Of a stretch of DNA of 64,000 nucleotides, positions 53,023-63,437 are shown piece after piece. The position numbers were made by a program, and so were the translations under genes. Within the stretch, counting starts at the first letter, position 1. Each line of letters begins with the position of its first letter. The DNA comes from Mediterranea sp. An20 (GTDB lineage: Bacteria; Bacteroidota; Bacteroidia; Bacteroidales; Bacteroidaceae), in assembly GCF_002160055.1 (NCBI RefSeq), contig NZ_NFJV01000020.1:1-64000 (forward strand), written 5' to 3'. Below the pieces are notes generated by a model. It did no database searches and was not told where the DNA came from. It saw only the letters and a list, made by a program, of their open reading frames with translations.

Positions 53023-55290
53023 ATGGAAGAGCATTTGAGTCTGAAAGAGAAGGAACAAGCTGAAGAAGCAATGATACAGCAGGCGTTCCAGGAATTGCTG
53101 AATGATTATCTGTCTACGAAGCATCGCAAGCGGGTGGAAATCATCACCAAGGCATTCAATTTTGCCAATCAGGCCCACAAGGGCATCAAACGACGTTCGG
53201 GAGAGCCATATATCATGCATCCCATCGCCGTGGCTAAGATCGTGTGCAATGAAATCGGACTCGGCTCTACCTCCATCTGTGCAGCCCTGCTGCATGATGT
53301 GGTGGAGGATACCGACTATACGGTGGAAGACATTGAAAACCTGTTCGGACCCAAGATTGCACAGATTGTAGACGGACTGACCAAAATCTCCGGAGGCATC
53401 TTTGGTGACCGTGCTTCGGCGCAGGCCGAGAATTTCAAGAAACTGCTGCTCACCATGAGCGATGACATCCGTGTCATTCTTATCAAAATAGCCGACCGGT
53501 TGCACAACATGCGTACGCTGGGTTCCATGCTGCCCAACAAACAATATAAAATTGCCGGCGAAACCCTTTATATTTATGCCCCTCTTGCCAATCGTCTCGG
53601 CCTGAACCGCATCAAGACCGAACTGGAAAACCTCAGCTTTAAGTATGAGCATCCCGAAGAATATGCCGAGATAGAGAAGAAACTGGTCGCCACGGCAGCC
53701 GAACGTGACAAGGTGTTCCGTGAGTTTACCGCTCCCATACGTGCGCAATTGGATAAGATGGGGTTGAAGTATCATATCCTGGCGCGTGTGAAATCCATTT
53801 ACTCCATTTGGAACAAAATGCAGACCAAGCATGTGCCTTTTGAGGAAATCTATGATATTCTGGCCGTGCGCATCGTATTCAAACCGAGAAAGTTGGAAGA
53901 GGAACTGAATGACTGCTTTGATATTTATGTGGCTATCTCCAAAATATACAAACCTCATCCCGACCGCCTGCGTGACTGGGTAAGCCATCCCAAGAGCAAC
54001 GGCTACCAGGCCTTGCATGTTACGTTGATGGGCAACAACGGGCAATGGATTGAAGTGCAAATACGCAGTGAGCGGATGGATGATGTGGCCGAGCAAGGCT
54101 TTGCTGCCCATTGGAAGTATAAGGAAGGAGGAGGCAGCGAGGACGAAGGCGAACTGGAACGCTGGTTGCACACCATCAAGGAGATATTGGATGATCCACA
54201 GCCCGATGCCATTGACTTTCTGGATACCATCAAGCTGAATCTTTTTGCTTCCGAAATATTTGTCTTTACCCCTAAGGGAGAACTGAAAACCATGCCGCAG
54301 GATGCGACGGCGCTCGACTTCGCTTTTTCTCTTCACACGGATATTGGCACACACTGCATCGGTGCCAAGGTAAATCACAAACTGGTTCCCCTGAGTCATC
54401 GTCTGAAGAGTGGTGACCAAGTGGAAATCCTGACTTCCAAGTCGCAACGCGTACAGCCGGAGTGGGAGGCATACGCTACTACGGCCCGTGCTAAGGCCAA
54501 AATCAGCGAAATCCTGCGCAAAGAGGCCAAGGTCAACCAAAAGAAGGGAGAGGAACTTTTGACCGAGTTCTTGCAGAAAGAGGGGGTGCGCAACGACGAG
54601 TCGGCCATAGACCGCCTGACCAACTTGCACAATTTCCACACGCCCGATGAACTGATGGTGGCCATTGGAAGCGGCAAATTGGTATTGGGGGATGTCGACC
54701 GCAATCTCTTTAAGGAGAAGCAAGGGAAAAATTGGAAGAAATTGCTTTCTTTCTCTTTTGGCAAGGAAGCCAAAGATAAGGAGAAAGAAGTGAAAGAAGA
54801 ATCTCAACCTGTCGGTAAGACCGAGAAAATAGATACCAAGCAGATATTGAAGCTGACCGAGGAGGCTATCTCTAAGGAATATGTCATGGCAGAGTGTTGT
54901 CATCCTATACCGGGCGATGACGTCTTGGGGTATATCGACGAACACAATCGCGTCATTATCCATAAACGCCAGTGTCCTGTGGCCGTGAAGCTGAAGAGCA
55001 GCTACGGTAACCGCATCATAGCTACCCAGTGGGATACGCACAAGGAACTTTCTTTCCTTGTTACCCTGTATGTGGAGGGCATTGATGGGGTGGGAGTGCT
55101 GAATGAAGTGACACAAGTCATCTCCCGCCAGCTTAATGTCAATATCCGTAAGCTGAACATCGATGCCAACGACGGTATCTTCGAAGGCAAAATACAATTG
55201 TATGTGCATGATGTAGACGATGTGCGCGCCATCTGCAACAATCTGAAGCAAGTGCAGCATGTCAAACAGGTGGCACGTATTGAGGACTGA
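53023..55290 (+). CDS. rel: Bifunctional (p)ppGpp synthetase/hydrolase
   Basis: The 755-residue long RSH protein has an HD hydrolase domain with intact motifs (CAALLHDVVEDTDYT near residue 90, IADRLHNMRTLGSM near 155), so hydrolysis is expected. The synthetase domain follows (RVKSIYSIWNKMQ, YDILAVRIVFKPR). A TGS domain (VFTPKGELKTMPQDATALDFAFS) lies near 415-475, a Zn-finger-like/helical region holds ECCHPIPGDD, and a C-terminal ACT domain is at about 675-755. It sets (p)ppGpp levels in starvation. Confidence 0.95.
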   Translation: MEEHLSLKEKEQAEEAMIQQAFQELLNDYLSTKHRKRVEIITKAFNFANQAHKGIKRRSGEPYIMHPIAVAKIVCNEIGLGSTSICAALLHDVVEDTDYTVEDIENLFGPKIAQIVDGLTKISGGIFGDRASAQAENFKKLLLTMSDDIRVILIKIADRLHNMRTLGSMLPNKQYKIAGETLYIYAPLANRLGLNRIKTELENLSFKYEHPEEYAEIEKKLVATAAERDKVFREFTAPIRAQLDKMGLKYHILARVKSIYSIWNKMQTKHVPFEEIYDILAVRIVFKPRKLEEELNDCFDIYVAISKIYKPHPDRLRDWVSHPKSNGYQALHVTLMGNNGQWIEVQIRSERMDDVAEQGFAAHWKYKEGGGSEDEGELERWLHTIKEILDDPQPDAIDFLDTIKLNLFASEIFVFTPKGELKTMPQDATALDFAFSLHTDIGTHCIGAKVNHKLVPLSHRLKSGDQVEILTSKSQRVQPEWEAYATTARAKAKISEILRKEAKVNQKKGEELLTEFLQKEGVRNDESAIDRLTNLHNFHTPDELMVAIGSGKLVLGDVDRNLFKEKQGKNWKKLLSFSFGKEAKDKEKEVKEESQPVGKTEKIDTKQILKLTEEAISKEYVMAECCHPIPGDDVLGYIDEHNRVIIHKRQCPVAVKLKSSYGNRIIATQWDTHKELSFLVTLYVEGIDGVGVLNEVTQVISRQLNVNIRKLNIDANDGIFEGKIQLYVHDVDDVRAICNNLKQVQHVKQVARIED

Positions 55291-55315
55291 ATTAATTATA
55301 TCCTAATACTAATTT

Positions 55316-57076
55316 ATGAAACGAACATTTGTCTTTACTCTGCTGTGGGCATTCTGCCTTGCTTGTTTTGCCCAGCAGACTTTAGAGAGCTATGAAGAAC
55401 TGACAGACACTAAGCCGCATGATGGTCCGGAAGTATGGAGCCAGATAGGCACTCCTGTTCAGTTAAGTTGGGGAAGTGTGGATATCCGCTACAAGAAGTT
55501 GGATGTGCCCGATGTGAAGCAAAGCAGCCGTCTGCGTAAGAAGGCCTGGAAAGGTGAACGCATACATGCGCAGGCTGTATTGTGGACAAATAAGGACTTG
55601 AAGAATGTTACGCTGAAGATGGTTAACTTGAAGAGCGGTTCGTCGGTTATTCCTTCATCGGCTGTCAGCACTCACTTTGTGCGCTATGTGATGACAGACG
55701 AACTGAATCCGGGTGGTGGAGGCTGCGGCCATCGCGAAAACAAGGCGGAATGGGATTCCTCGCTCGTGGCCGATATGCTCGACATTGCTCAGGAATTGGA
55801 TATCAAGGCTAACAGCACCCGTCCTATCTGGGTGAAAGTGTGGGTGCCTGCCGATGCTAAGGCGGGTAAGTATCGTGGTACGCTGACCGTGTCGGGCGAA
55901 GGCATGAAACCAATGGACTTGACGCTGGAAGTGGATGTGCTGAACCGTACATTGTCTGCTCCGAAAGATTGGGAGTTTAACCTCGATTTGTGGCAGAACC
56001 CCTATGCGGTGGCACGCTATTACAATGTGCCTTTGTGGAGTAAAGAACACTTTGACCTGCTGCGTCCCGTCATGAAGATGCTGGCCGATGTCGGGCAGGA
56101 TGCCATTACCGCAAGCATCATGTACAAGCCGTGGAACGGACAGACGGAAGACCATTACGACAGCATGATAGGTCGCATGAAGAAGCTTGACGGCACGTGG
56201 AGCTACGATTATACGGTGTTTGACAAATGGGTGACCTTTATGAAAGAAGACATTGGCATAGACGGCCTGATAAGCTGCTATACAATGATTCCGTGGGCGT
56301 TGCGCTTTGACTATTACGACCAGGCCACCAGTCGCATCCAGTTTGTAGAGGCTAAACCAGGCGAGGAAGCCTATAAGGAATATTGGGTAACATTCCTCAA
56401 GGATTTTGCCCGTCATCTGCGGGAGAAAGGCTGGTTTGAGCAGACCTCCATTTCGATGGACGAGCGTCCGTTGGAAGACATGAAAGCGGCTATTGCTGTC
56501 ATCCGTCAGGCAGATCCGGAGTTCAAGATAACTTTGGCTGGTAACTATCATGAAGAAATTTTGGATGACCTGTATTATCTGGCTATCCCTTACGGCCATA
56601 AGTTCCCTGCCGAGGTGAAAGCACGGCGTGCAGAGAAAGGCCAAATCAGTTGCGTATATACCTGCTGTACGGAGACTTTCCCCAACATCTTCACTTTCTC
56701 TGACCCTGCCGAAGCGGCTTGGACACCCATTCATGCAGTGGCAGGTGGTTACGACGGCTTCCTGCGTTGGTCTATCAATTCCTGGACAGCCGACCCGTTG
56801 CGTGATTCCCGTTTCCGCACATGGGCTGCCGGCGATACGTACAGCATTTATCCCGGTCCGCGTAGCAGCATACGCTTCGAACGTCTGATGGAAGGCTTGC
56901 AGGATTGCGAGAAAATCCGCCTGCTGCGTGAAGAATTCAAGTCCAAAGGTGCTACCGGTAAGCTGAACCGGCTGAATAAAGTGCTGGCGAAGTTCACACC
57001 TGAAGGAATGAAGGAAGGCAAGCAGACGGCTGCCGAAATGGTGCAAGAATTGGATGCTCTGTTGAATTCGCTGTAA
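55316..57076 (+). CDS. Secreted DUF4091 glycosidase-like protein
   Basis: The 586-residue protein has a Sec signal (FVFTLLWAFCLACFAQQ). Residues about 50-215 form a beta-rich N-terminal domain, 220-450 a barrel-like region (WEFNLDLWQNPYAVARYY, SMDERPLEDM), and 460-540 the DUF4091 block (GGYDGFLRWSINSWTADPL, YSIYPGPRSSIRFERL). The family occurs with glycoside hydrolases in Bacteroides and is assumed to act on glycans; activity is not proven. It follows rel by 25 bp, which may be read-through transcription rather than functional linkage. Confidence 0.82.
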   Translation: MKRTFVFTLLWAFCLACFAQQTLESYEELTDTKPHDGPEVWSQIGTPVQLSWGSVDIRYKKLDVPDVKQSSRLRKKAWKGERIHAQAVLWTNKDLKNVTLKMVNLKSGSSVIPSSAVSTHFVRYVMTDELNPGGGGCGHRENKAEWDSSLVADMLDIAQELDIKANSTRPIWVKVWVPADAKAGKYRGTLTVSGEGMKPMDLTLEVDVLNRTLSAPKDWEFNLDLWQNPYAVARYYNVPLWSKEHFDLLRPVMKMLADVGQDAITASIMYKPWNGQTEDHYDSMIGRMKKLDGTWSYDYTVFDKWVTFMKEDIGIDGLISCYTMIPWALRFDYYDQATSRIQFVEAKPGEEAYKEYWVTFLKDFARHLREKGWFEQTSISMDERPLEDMKAAIAVIRQADPEFKITLAGNYHEEILDDLYYLAIPYGHKFPAEVKARRAEKGQISCVYTCCTETFPNIFTFSDPAEAAWTPIHAVAGGYDGFLRWSINSWTADPLRDSRFRTWAAGDTYSIYPGPRSSIRFERLMEGLQDCEKIRLLREEFKSKGATGKLNRLNKVLAKFTPEGMKEGKQTAAEMVQELDALLNSL

Positions 57077-57086
57077 TTCTTCCTTT

Positions 57087-57160
57087 TTGAAGATACGGAG
57101 AGGCACAAAGACGTGAAATCCTTTGGGAGGAAACTTTCAGGTCTTTGTGCCTCTGGTGTA
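57087..57160. repeat. Short CACAGAG-type palindrome acting as a shared terminator
   Basis: AGGCACAAAGAC pairs with GTCTTTGTGCCT, with additional inner pairing (GTGAAA/TTTCA, TCC/GGA), forming a long hairpin between two converging genes. The terminal words resemble the CACAGAGACAC repeat family, so this may be a family member now used as a terminator. Confidence 0.6.
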
Positions 57161-57161
57161 T

Positions 57162-57578
57162 TTATTCTTCTGTGTCTTTTTCTTCTTTCTGGGCGGTTTC
57201 AATGTTCTGTTTCAGTGCTTCCATACTTTCGTAAGTAAAGCAGTTGAGCGCATCGCGCATGTTTACAAGCTCTTCACGGATGGCTTTGAGCCGTTCTACC
57301 ACCTCAAAACTTTTCAGGGTACCTTCTCGATTGTTCTTCAGGCGTTGGCGGGCTCCTTGTAGGGTCATGCCCCGTTCCTTGACCAAATGATAGATCAGTT
57401 TGAGTGCTTCAATGTCTTCGGCACTGTATTGGCGTATGTTCCTGCCTGCGCGTTTGGGTTTGAGTTGTTGGGGAAACTCGTCTTCCCAGTAACGTAGCAG
57501 TGACTCATTCACTCCCAGCATTTGTGCCACTTCGCTGATGGAGTAATACAGTTTCAGTTTCTTGTCTTTATTCTGCAC
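57162..57578 (-). CDS. MerR-family transcriptional regulator
   Basis: The 138-residue protein begins with a MerR helix-turn-helix (YYSISEVAQMLGVNESLLRYW) followed by the wing (RNIRQYSAEDIEALKLI) and a helical dimerisation region ending in a charged tail. No cysteine-rich metal-binding loop is present. Bacteroidetes carry a conserved MerR of this kind near an M23 peptidase gene. The start is a GTG at 57578; no in-frame ATG lies upstream before a stop. Confidence 0.87.
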   Translation of the reverse strand: MQNKDKKLKLYYSISEVAQMLGVNESLLRYWEDEFPQQLKPKRAGRNIRQYSAEDIEALKLIYHLVKERGMTLQGARQRLKNNREGTLKSFEVVERLKAIREELVNMRDALNCFTYESMEALKQNIETAQKEEKDTEE

Positions 57579-57623
57579 GTTGGATTCATTAATGGGGTTA
57601 ATAGTTGGTGGCGATATGTCTTG

Positions 57624-58592
57624 TCAGTCCATCATCTTGCCGTGGTTGGCTGCCAGTTGAATCATTCGGTCGTAGTCTTCGGCATTCAGGTCCATGAAGT
57701 AATAATTTACGGGATTTACTACCTGTCCTTTCACATGCACCTCGTAGTGCAGGTGTGGGCCTGTACTTTTTCCTGTGCTGCCCACGCCGCCTATCACTTC
57801 GCCGCGCACCACTTTCTTGCCCAGTTTGGTGCGGAATTCTTGCAGGTGTGCATACCAGGTCTCATAGCCGAAACCGTGGTCGATAATGATAACGTTGCCG
57901 TAGCCGGTCTGCCAGCCCATCTTTACCACTGTACCGTCGCCCGTGGCATACACATCTGTGCCCAGATTGGCGGAGAAGTCCATGCCTGCATGGAAGCGTG
58001 TGGTGCCATAGATGGGGTCAACACGTGTACCATATCCAGAGGCCGTCTGTTTCAGGTCTTTGTTCGATACGGGCTGTATGGCAGGTATGCAGCGTAGCAT
58101 CTCATCGTGCTGGCGGCACATTTCCACTACTTCATCAAACGACCGGGATTGAAGATATAATTGACGGTAGAGCACATCCAGCTTTTGTGTGGTGTTCACT
58201 ACCAGTTCTGCGTCGGCCATGTCCATCAGCGGCTCGTAGCGGTTGGTGCCTCCGTAACTGGCTTGGCGGACAGCCGGCGAAATGGGGTCGGCCTGGAAAA
58301 TGACGCGATAAAGGTTGTCATCGCGTTGCTGTATGTCTTGTAGCACTCCCATCGCTTCGTCCATGCGGTGCGACAGTACGTTGTATTGTGCCTGCAGGCG
58401 GCTGTTTTCCTTGCGCAGTTCTTTCTCTGACGGCGAACCGAAGATAATAAGCGGTGCAATGAAACAGGCAGCGCCCAGCCCCATTCCGATAAACAGGCGT
58501 CGCAGGTGGCTCATCAGACGTTGGCGGACGGTGGGGTAGATGCGGTCGTAGGTCTGAGTACGAGGATTGTATATGTAGTAAACTTTGCGCAT
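57624..58592 (-). CDS. M23-family metallopeptidase
   Basis: The 322-residue protein has a short cytoplasmic start, a single membrane segment near residues 32-52 (RRLFIGMGLGAACFIAPLIIFGS), a coiled-coil stretch (KELRKENSRLQAQYNVLSHRM) and a C-terminal LytM/M23 domain with HAGMDFSANLGTDVYATGDG and the HLHYE zinc motif. It is anchored in the inner membrane facing the periplasm and probably cleaves peptidoglycan cross-bridges. The MerR gene follows 45 bp downstream on the same strand. It is divergent from alaS. Confidence 0.92.
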   Translation of the reverse strand: MRKVYYIYNPRTQTYDRIYPTVRQRLMSHLRRLFIGMGLGAACFIAPLIIFGSPSEKELRKENSRLQAQYNVLSHRMDEAMGVLQDIQQRDDNLYRVIFQADPISPAVRQASYGGTNRYEPLMDMADAELVVNTTQKLDVLYRQLYLQSRSFDEVVEMCRQHDEMLRCIPAIQPVSNKDLKQTASGYGTRVDPIYGTTRFHAGMDFSANLGTDVYATGDGTVVKMGWQTGYGNVIIIDHGFGYETWYAHLQEFRTKLGKKVVRGEVIGGVGSTGKSTGPHLHYEVHVKGQVVNPVNYYFMDLNAEDYDRMIQLAANHGKMMD

Positions 58593-58642
58593 GATAGGGA
58601 ATTATTTCGAGTCAATATGCGGCAAAAGTAATAAAAACAAGC

Positions 58643-58650
58643 TATCTTTG
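58643..58650 (+). promoter_or_regulatory. Probable -7 element of alaS
   Basis: TATCTTTG lies 38 bp before ATG 58689. A -33 match is not clear. Confidence 0.45.
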
Positions 58651-58688
58651 CGCAGTTTTTTTGAGAATATTAACCGCTAAATAAGAGT

Positions 58689-61313
58689 ATGTTGACAGCA
58701 AATGAAATCAGAGACTCGTTCAAGAGTTTCTTCGAGAGCAAGGGACACCACATCGTACCCTCAGCTCCCATGGTGATTAAGGATGACCCCACGCTGATGT
58801 TTACCAACGCAGGCATGAACCAGTTCAAAGACATCATTCTGGGCAACCATCCGGCGCAGTGGAAGCGTGTGGCCGACTCACAGAAGTGCCTCCGCGTGAG
58901 CGGTAAGCACAACGACCTGGAAGAGGTGGGACACGATACCTATCATCACACCATGTTCGAAATGTTGGGCAACTGGTCGTTCGGCGACTACTTCAAGAAG
59001 GAAGCTATCTCCTGGGCATGGGAATACCTGGTGGATGTGCTGAAACTGAATCCCGACAACCTCTATGCCACCGTCTTCGAAGGAAGCCCTGAAGAGGGAT
59101 TGGGACGCGATGATGAGGCCGCTTCTTATTGGGAACAATTCCTGCCCAAAGACCATATCATTAACGGTAACAAACACGATAACTTCTGGGAGATGGGCGA
59201 TACGGGGCCTTGCGGTCCTTGTTCGGAAATCCACATCGACCTGCGTAGCGATGAAGAAAAGTCTCAGGTGCCGGGCCGCGATATGGTGAACCACGACCAT
59301 CCGCAGGTTATAGAAATCTGGAATCTGGTCTTCATGCAATTCAATCGCAAAGCCGACGGTAGTCTGGAAGACCTGCCTGCCCGTGTCATCGATACCGGTA
59401 TGGGATTCGAGCGACTCTGCATGGCCTTGCAGGGTAAGACTTCCAACTACGATACCGATGTGTTCCAGCCCATGATTCAGGCTATTGCTGCCATGGCGGG
59501 CACGCCTTATGGAGCTGACCCGCAGAAAGACGTGGCTATGCGCGTGGTAGCAGACCACATCCGCACCATTGCTTTCTCTATTACAGACGGACAGTTGCCC
59601 GGCAATGCCAAGGCGGGTTATGTCATCCGCCGCATCTTGCGTCGCGCAGTACGCTACGGCTATACGTTCCTCGGTCAGAAGCAGGCTTTCATGTATAAGC
59701 TCTTGCCCGTGCTGATTCAGGAGATGGGGGCTGCCTATCCCGAACTGAATGAGCAGAAGGAGCTTATCGGCAAAGTGATGAAGGAAGAAGAGGAAGCTTT
59801 CCTCCGTACGTTGGAGACAGGAATCCGCTTGTTGGATAAGACCATGGCTGATGCCAAGGCTGCCGGAAAGACCGAAATCAGCGGAAAGGACGCTTTTACC
59901 CTTTACGATACCTTTGGTTTCCCTCTCGACCTGACAGAACTTATCCTTCGTGAAAACGGCATGACAGCAGACATTCAGGAGTTTGATGCCGAGATGCAAC
60001 AACAGAAGCAGCGTGCACGTAATGCTGCTGCCGTAGAAACGGGTGACTGGGTGACGCTGAAAGAGGGAACCACTGAGTTCGTGGGCTATGACTATACGGA
60101 ATACGAAACCAGCATTTTGCGTTACCGCCAAGTGAAGCAAAAGAACCAAACGCTCTACCAAATTGTATTGGACAAGACTCCTTTTTATGCCGAGAGCGGT
60201 GGCCAGGTGGGCGACACAGGTGTGCTGGTCAGTGAGTACGAGACCATTGAGGTCATCGACACGAAAAAAGAGAATAACCTGCCTATCCATCTCACCAAGA
60301 AGTTGCCCCAACATCCTGAAGCACCTATGATGGCTTGTGTGGATGCTGACAAACGTGCAGCCTGTGCAGCCAACCACTCGTGTACGCACTTGCTGGACGA
60401 GGCGCTTCGCCAGGTGTTGGGCGACCATGTGCAGCAGAAGGGGTCGCTGGTGACACCCGATTCGTTGCGTTTCGATTTTTCCCATTTCCAGAAGGTGACG
60501 GACGAGCAGCTTCGCGAGGTGGAGCACCGGGTGAATGCCAAAATCCGTGCCAACATCCCTCTGACGGAATACCGGAATATCCCCATTGAGGAGGCAAGGC
60601 AATTGGGTGCTATCGCCCTCTTCGGTGAGAAGTACGGCGACCACGTGCGTGTCATTCAGTTTGGCTCTTCTGTTGAGTTCTGTGGCGGAACACACGTTTC
60701 TGCCACGGGCTGCATCGGCATGGTGAAGATTATTTCTGAAAGTTCGGTTGCTGCCGGTGTGCGCCGCATTGAGGCACTGACCGGCGCCAAGGTAGAGGAG
60801 ATGCTGGATGGCTTCCAAGATACGATGCGTGACTTGCGCGCCCTTTTCAACAACGCTCCTGATTTGAAGACGGCTATTCACAAATATATTGACGAGAATG
60901 CCGGGCTGAAGAAGCAGATAGAGGAATTTGTCAAGGAGAAAGAAGCACAACTGAAGGACAAGCTTCTGCAGGGAGTCCGTGAGGTACACGGTGTGCAGTT
61001 GGTGCGCTTCGAGGCTCCTATGACTCCACCCGAAACCGTGAAGAACATTGCCTTCCAGCTTCGTGGCGAATTGGGCGATAATTTCTGTTTCGTGGCCGGC
61101 ACCTTGTTTGAAGGTAAACCCATGCTGACGGTTATGCTGGGTGAGAAACTGGTGGCCGATGGTCTGAAAGCAGGCGCATTGGTGAAGGAAGCCGCCAAGT
61201 TGATTCAGGGTGGAGGAGGCGGACAGCCTCATTTTGCCACAGCAGGAGGCAAGAATCCCGATGGCGTGAAAGCAGCTGTAGACAAGGTGCTGGAACTGGC
61301 CGGATTGCTTTAA
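58689..61313 (+). CDS. alaS: Alanyl-tRNA synthetase
   Basis: The 874-residue protein is complete. The class II catalytic domain has the N-terminal [16 protein letters not shown] and [13 protein letters not shown], then [21 protein letters not shown]. The editing domain has the zinc ligands in [13 protein letters not shown] and [16 protein letters not shown]. The C-terminal DHHA1-type end has [16 protein letters not shown]. It charges tRNA-Ala. A hairpin terminator follows and is shared with the converging DUF4954 gene. Confidence 0.97.
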   Translation: MLTANEIRDSFKSFFESKGHHIVPSAPMVIKDDPTLMFTNAGMNQFKDIILGNHPAQWKRVADSQKCLRVSGKHNDLEEVGHDTYHHTMFEMLGNWSFGDYFKKEAISWAWEYLVDVLKLNPDNLYATVFEGSPEEGLGRDDEAASYWEQFLPKDHIINGNKHDNFWEMGDTGPCGPCSEIHIDLRSDEEKSQVPGRDMVNHDHPQVIEIWNLVFMQFNRKADGSLEDLPARVIDTGMGFERLCMALQGKTSNYDTDVFQPMIQAIAAMAGTPYGADPQKDVAMRVVADHIRTIAFSITDGQLPGNAKAGYVIRRILRRAVRYGYTFLGQKQAFMYKLLPVLIQEMGAAYPELNEQKELIGKVMKEEEEAFLRTLETGIRLLDKTMADAKAAGKTEISGKDAFTLYDTFGFPLDLTELILRENGMTADIQEFDAEMQQQKQRARNAAAVETGDWVTLKEGTTEFVGYDYTEYETSILRYRQVKQKNQTLYQIVLDKTPFYAESGGQVGDTGVLVSEYETIEVIDTKKENNLPIHLTKKLPQHPEAPMMACVDADKRAACAANHSCTHLLDEALRQVLGDHVQQKGSLVTPDSLRFDFSHFQKVTDEQLREVEHRVNAKIRANIPLTEYRNIPIEEARQLGAIALFGEKYGDHVRVIQFGSSVEFCGGTHVSATGCIGMVKIISESSVAAGVRRIEALTGAKVEEMLDGFQDTMRDLRALFNNAPDLKTAIHKYIDENAGLKKQIEEFVKEKEAQLKDKLLQGVREVHGVQLVRFEAPMTPPETVKNIAFQLRGELGDNFCFVAGTLFEGKPMLTVMLGEKLVADGLKAGALVKEAAKLIQGGGGGQPHFATAGGKNPDGVKAAVDKVLELAGLL

Positions 61314-61343
61314 ACTAAATAAGCACGATTGTATAGAAAAACA

Positions 61344-61377
61344 GCCCGTACAGGCATTCAAAGTGGCCTGTACGGGC
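61344..61377. terminator. Bidirectional hairpin terminator
   Basis: GCCCGTACAGGC (61344-61355) and GCCTGTACGGGC (61366-61377) form a perfect 12-bp stem with a 10-base loop, flanked by AAAA and TTTT. It lies between alaS and the converging DUF4954 gene. Confidence 0.88.
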
Positions 61378-61401
61378 GTTTTGCTTAATATGTGGGGTTG
61401 T

Positions 61402-63390
61402 CTATCCGGCTATCTGTTTCATTCGCCCGATAAGTTCATCGCCCAAAGCTGTTTTTACTTCGATATGCTTCAGTACTGCTGTTACGAAAGGATTGCTTTC
61501 AAAGTCACCGCGCACTTGTTCAAAATCCTGTTTTTTCTCCTGTCGCGAGCCATCGGCTCCGAAACCTGTCATCGAAGCTAATGAGAACTCTTTGCGGGCA
61601 TCTTCGTAGAGCATATTGTCCAGCCCCACTACGGCTTCTTTCCATTTTTCTACGATGCGGATAATGTCGGTAGCTGTCATTTCCTCCGGACATATACCGT
61701 AAAATTCCTCTATTTTTCCATAAGCCCACGTCCACTCATACGTGTAATAATTGAGGTGCATTTGTTCGAATTCGGCATTAATGTCTTTCAGCCGGTTCAC
61801 GCTACCTGTTTCAATGTTGTCTATCAGCCGTTCGATTTCGCTTTTCGGGGCAATCAGTCCAGCCACGTCCACCCATTCTCCACTGCCTGTAGCCGTGTCG
61901 GGGCGCAAGCGGGCGCGTATTTCCTCATTATTTCGGAACTGCATTTCTTCCAGTCGCTTGATGATAGAGTTGCCCAGGAATTTGTGGATAGCCGTCTCAT
62001 ATAATTGTATCCCCTTTACGAGAGCCGAATTGCGTATCTTGGCACTGTGAAACGAGTAGATGTCCGACAGTTCGCCTGAAGCCTGGCGCAGGTTGAGCAA
62101 AATTTCCCGTCCCTTGAACATCTTCTGTACGGTGTAGGGGCTCAGCAGGTTGTAGTTGATGAAATCCAGCTTGTCCGGGTCGGTTCGTCCGTCACGTTTC
62201 GGCCATTTTTGTGCGTCGCGTATCGTTCCTACACTGCGCAGGTTCACACCCGGTGCCAGATAGGTAGTGTTCTGCTGTTCGATGAGGTAGGAGAAGGGCA
62301 GGTTGCTGGTGTCGGCGTGGTTGACGTGACGCCCCATGACGAGCGAAAAAGCTCCCACCTTGGCTGGCCAGAGAATGTAAGAGTCGGACGAGGTTTTCGA
62401 CCCCCTTTCCAGGATGCCCTGATGGATAGGTCCCAGCTTGTACATGTGGTTGCTCTGGTTAGAGCCGGAACCTGCATTCATGAACGAGAACATACCTGCT
62501 ATGAGCAGCGTACTTTTATGGTGTGTCACGGTGAAGGGACCTGCGAAGATGGCACATGCTTCGCCGTTTTCGCCCTGGCAGTTGCTGAAAAACAGCGAGT
62601 CCGAGGCAGAATAACTGTGCCCCAGCCGACAGGCCTGTCCCACGAAGCAGCGTGTCAGCATAGCCCCGTCATCCACGTGCGAACCGCTGGATATGATGAA
62701 GTCCTCGCAGATGACGCCATGTCCGATGTGTACAGGGGCTTCGGTCCGGCTGTTGATACTGCCGTTATACAGTCGTCCGGCACCTGATATGCGACAACAG
62801 TCACCGATGCGCACGTTTTTAATGCTGCCGGTGTTCAGTATGGTTACTTGGCTGCCTATGCAGCCACGGTCTGAAGCATGTTTGCTGGCATAGAAATCTG
62901 TTATTTCCTTTAGTCGGGCGGTCAGTGACGGCCGGTGCCGATACAAGGCCATAATATAGGCGATATGTGCCGATAACTTGTCGCTGATAGGTACCTCACG
63001 ACCTCCGGTTTCATTCAGAACGGACACTTCCACGCCATTGCCGAATCTCGACACACCTTCCGTCAGGATGCGGTCCACGTTTTCGATGAATGTGCTATCG
63101 CCAATGTCATAGTTGGCAATGTAGTTCTGGATATTCTCAATGCAGCAGTTATTACCTACTGTTACGTTGTGCAGTGTCACGTGTCGCAGGCCCGAATGTT
63201 TTTTGATTCCCCCTGGCAGGGTAAAATCGCTTTCAAATACACCCAAGCGTACTTCACCTGAAAAACGGGTGTGGTGTACATATTCGGTAGTGAATCCTTC
63301 GGCCACACTTATTCTCTCCCAATCATCGGCCAGGCAAGATTGTGCTTGCAGGCTGGTGATTTCCCGGTTTGTCAGTTTTCGGTAATTCAT
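61402..63390 (-). CDS. DUF4954 family protein with beta-helix repeats
   Basis: From ATG 63390 (MNYRKLTNREITSLQAQS) the protein has 662 residues. The first 400 or so contain hexapeptide-type left-handed beta-helix repeats (NVTVGNNCCIENIQNYIAN, VRIGDCCRISGAGRLYNGS, VICEDFIISSGSHVDDGAML), as in UDP-acyl and nucleotidyl transferases. The remainder is helical. It matches the Bacteroidales DUF4954 family; the function is unknown but a sugar-nucleotide or acyltransferase role is plausible. TAATTTTG on the minus strand (63429-63422) is a likely -7 element and lies in the flank shared with repeat copy 4. Confidence 0.8.
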   Translation of the reverse strand: MNYRKLTNREITSLQAQSCLADDWERISVAEGFTTEYVHHTRFSGEVRLGVFESDFTLPGGIKKHSGLRHVTLHNVTVGNNCCIENIQNYIANYDIGDSTFIENVDRILTEGVSRFGNGVEVSVLNETGGREVPISDKLSAHIAYIMALYRHRPSLTARLKEITDFYASKHASDRGCIGSQVTILNTGSIKNVRIGDCCRISGAGRLYNGSINSRTEAPVHIGHGVICEDFIISSGSHVDDGAMLTRCFVGQACRLGHSYSASDSLFFSNCQGENGEACAIFAGPFTVTHHKSTLLIAGMFSFMNAGSGSNQSNHMYKLGPIHQGILERGSKTSSDSYILWPAKVGAFSLVMGRHVNHADTSNLPFSYLIEQQNTTYLAPGVNLRSVGTIRDAQKWPKRDGRTDPDKLDFINYNLLSPYTVQKMFKGREILLNLRQASGELSDIYSFHSAKIRNSALVKGIQLYETAIHKFLGNSIIKRLEEMQFRNNEEIRARLRPDTATGSGEWVDVAGLIAPKSEIERLIDNIETGSVNRLKDINAEFEQMHLNYYTYEWTWAYGKIEEFYGICPEEMTATDIIRIVEKWKEAVVGLDNMLYEDARKEFSLASMTGFGADGSRQEKKQDFEQVRGDFESNPFVTAVLKHIEVKTALGDELIGRMKQIAG

Positions 63391-63437
63391 AGCTGTCTTG
63401 TTAATGGTCAGTAAATGTGCAAAATTAAATGATACTG

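Noticed and set aside
52963-55260. A 765-codon frame antisense to rel
   Set aside because: It is the mirror of a conserved gene with strong codon bias. Its translation has no family motifs and is rich in H, L and Q, typical of antisense frames in such genes.
58878-61361. An 827-codon frame antisense to alaS
   Set aside because: alaS is certain from its motifs along the whole length, and the antisense translation is low in recognisable structure.
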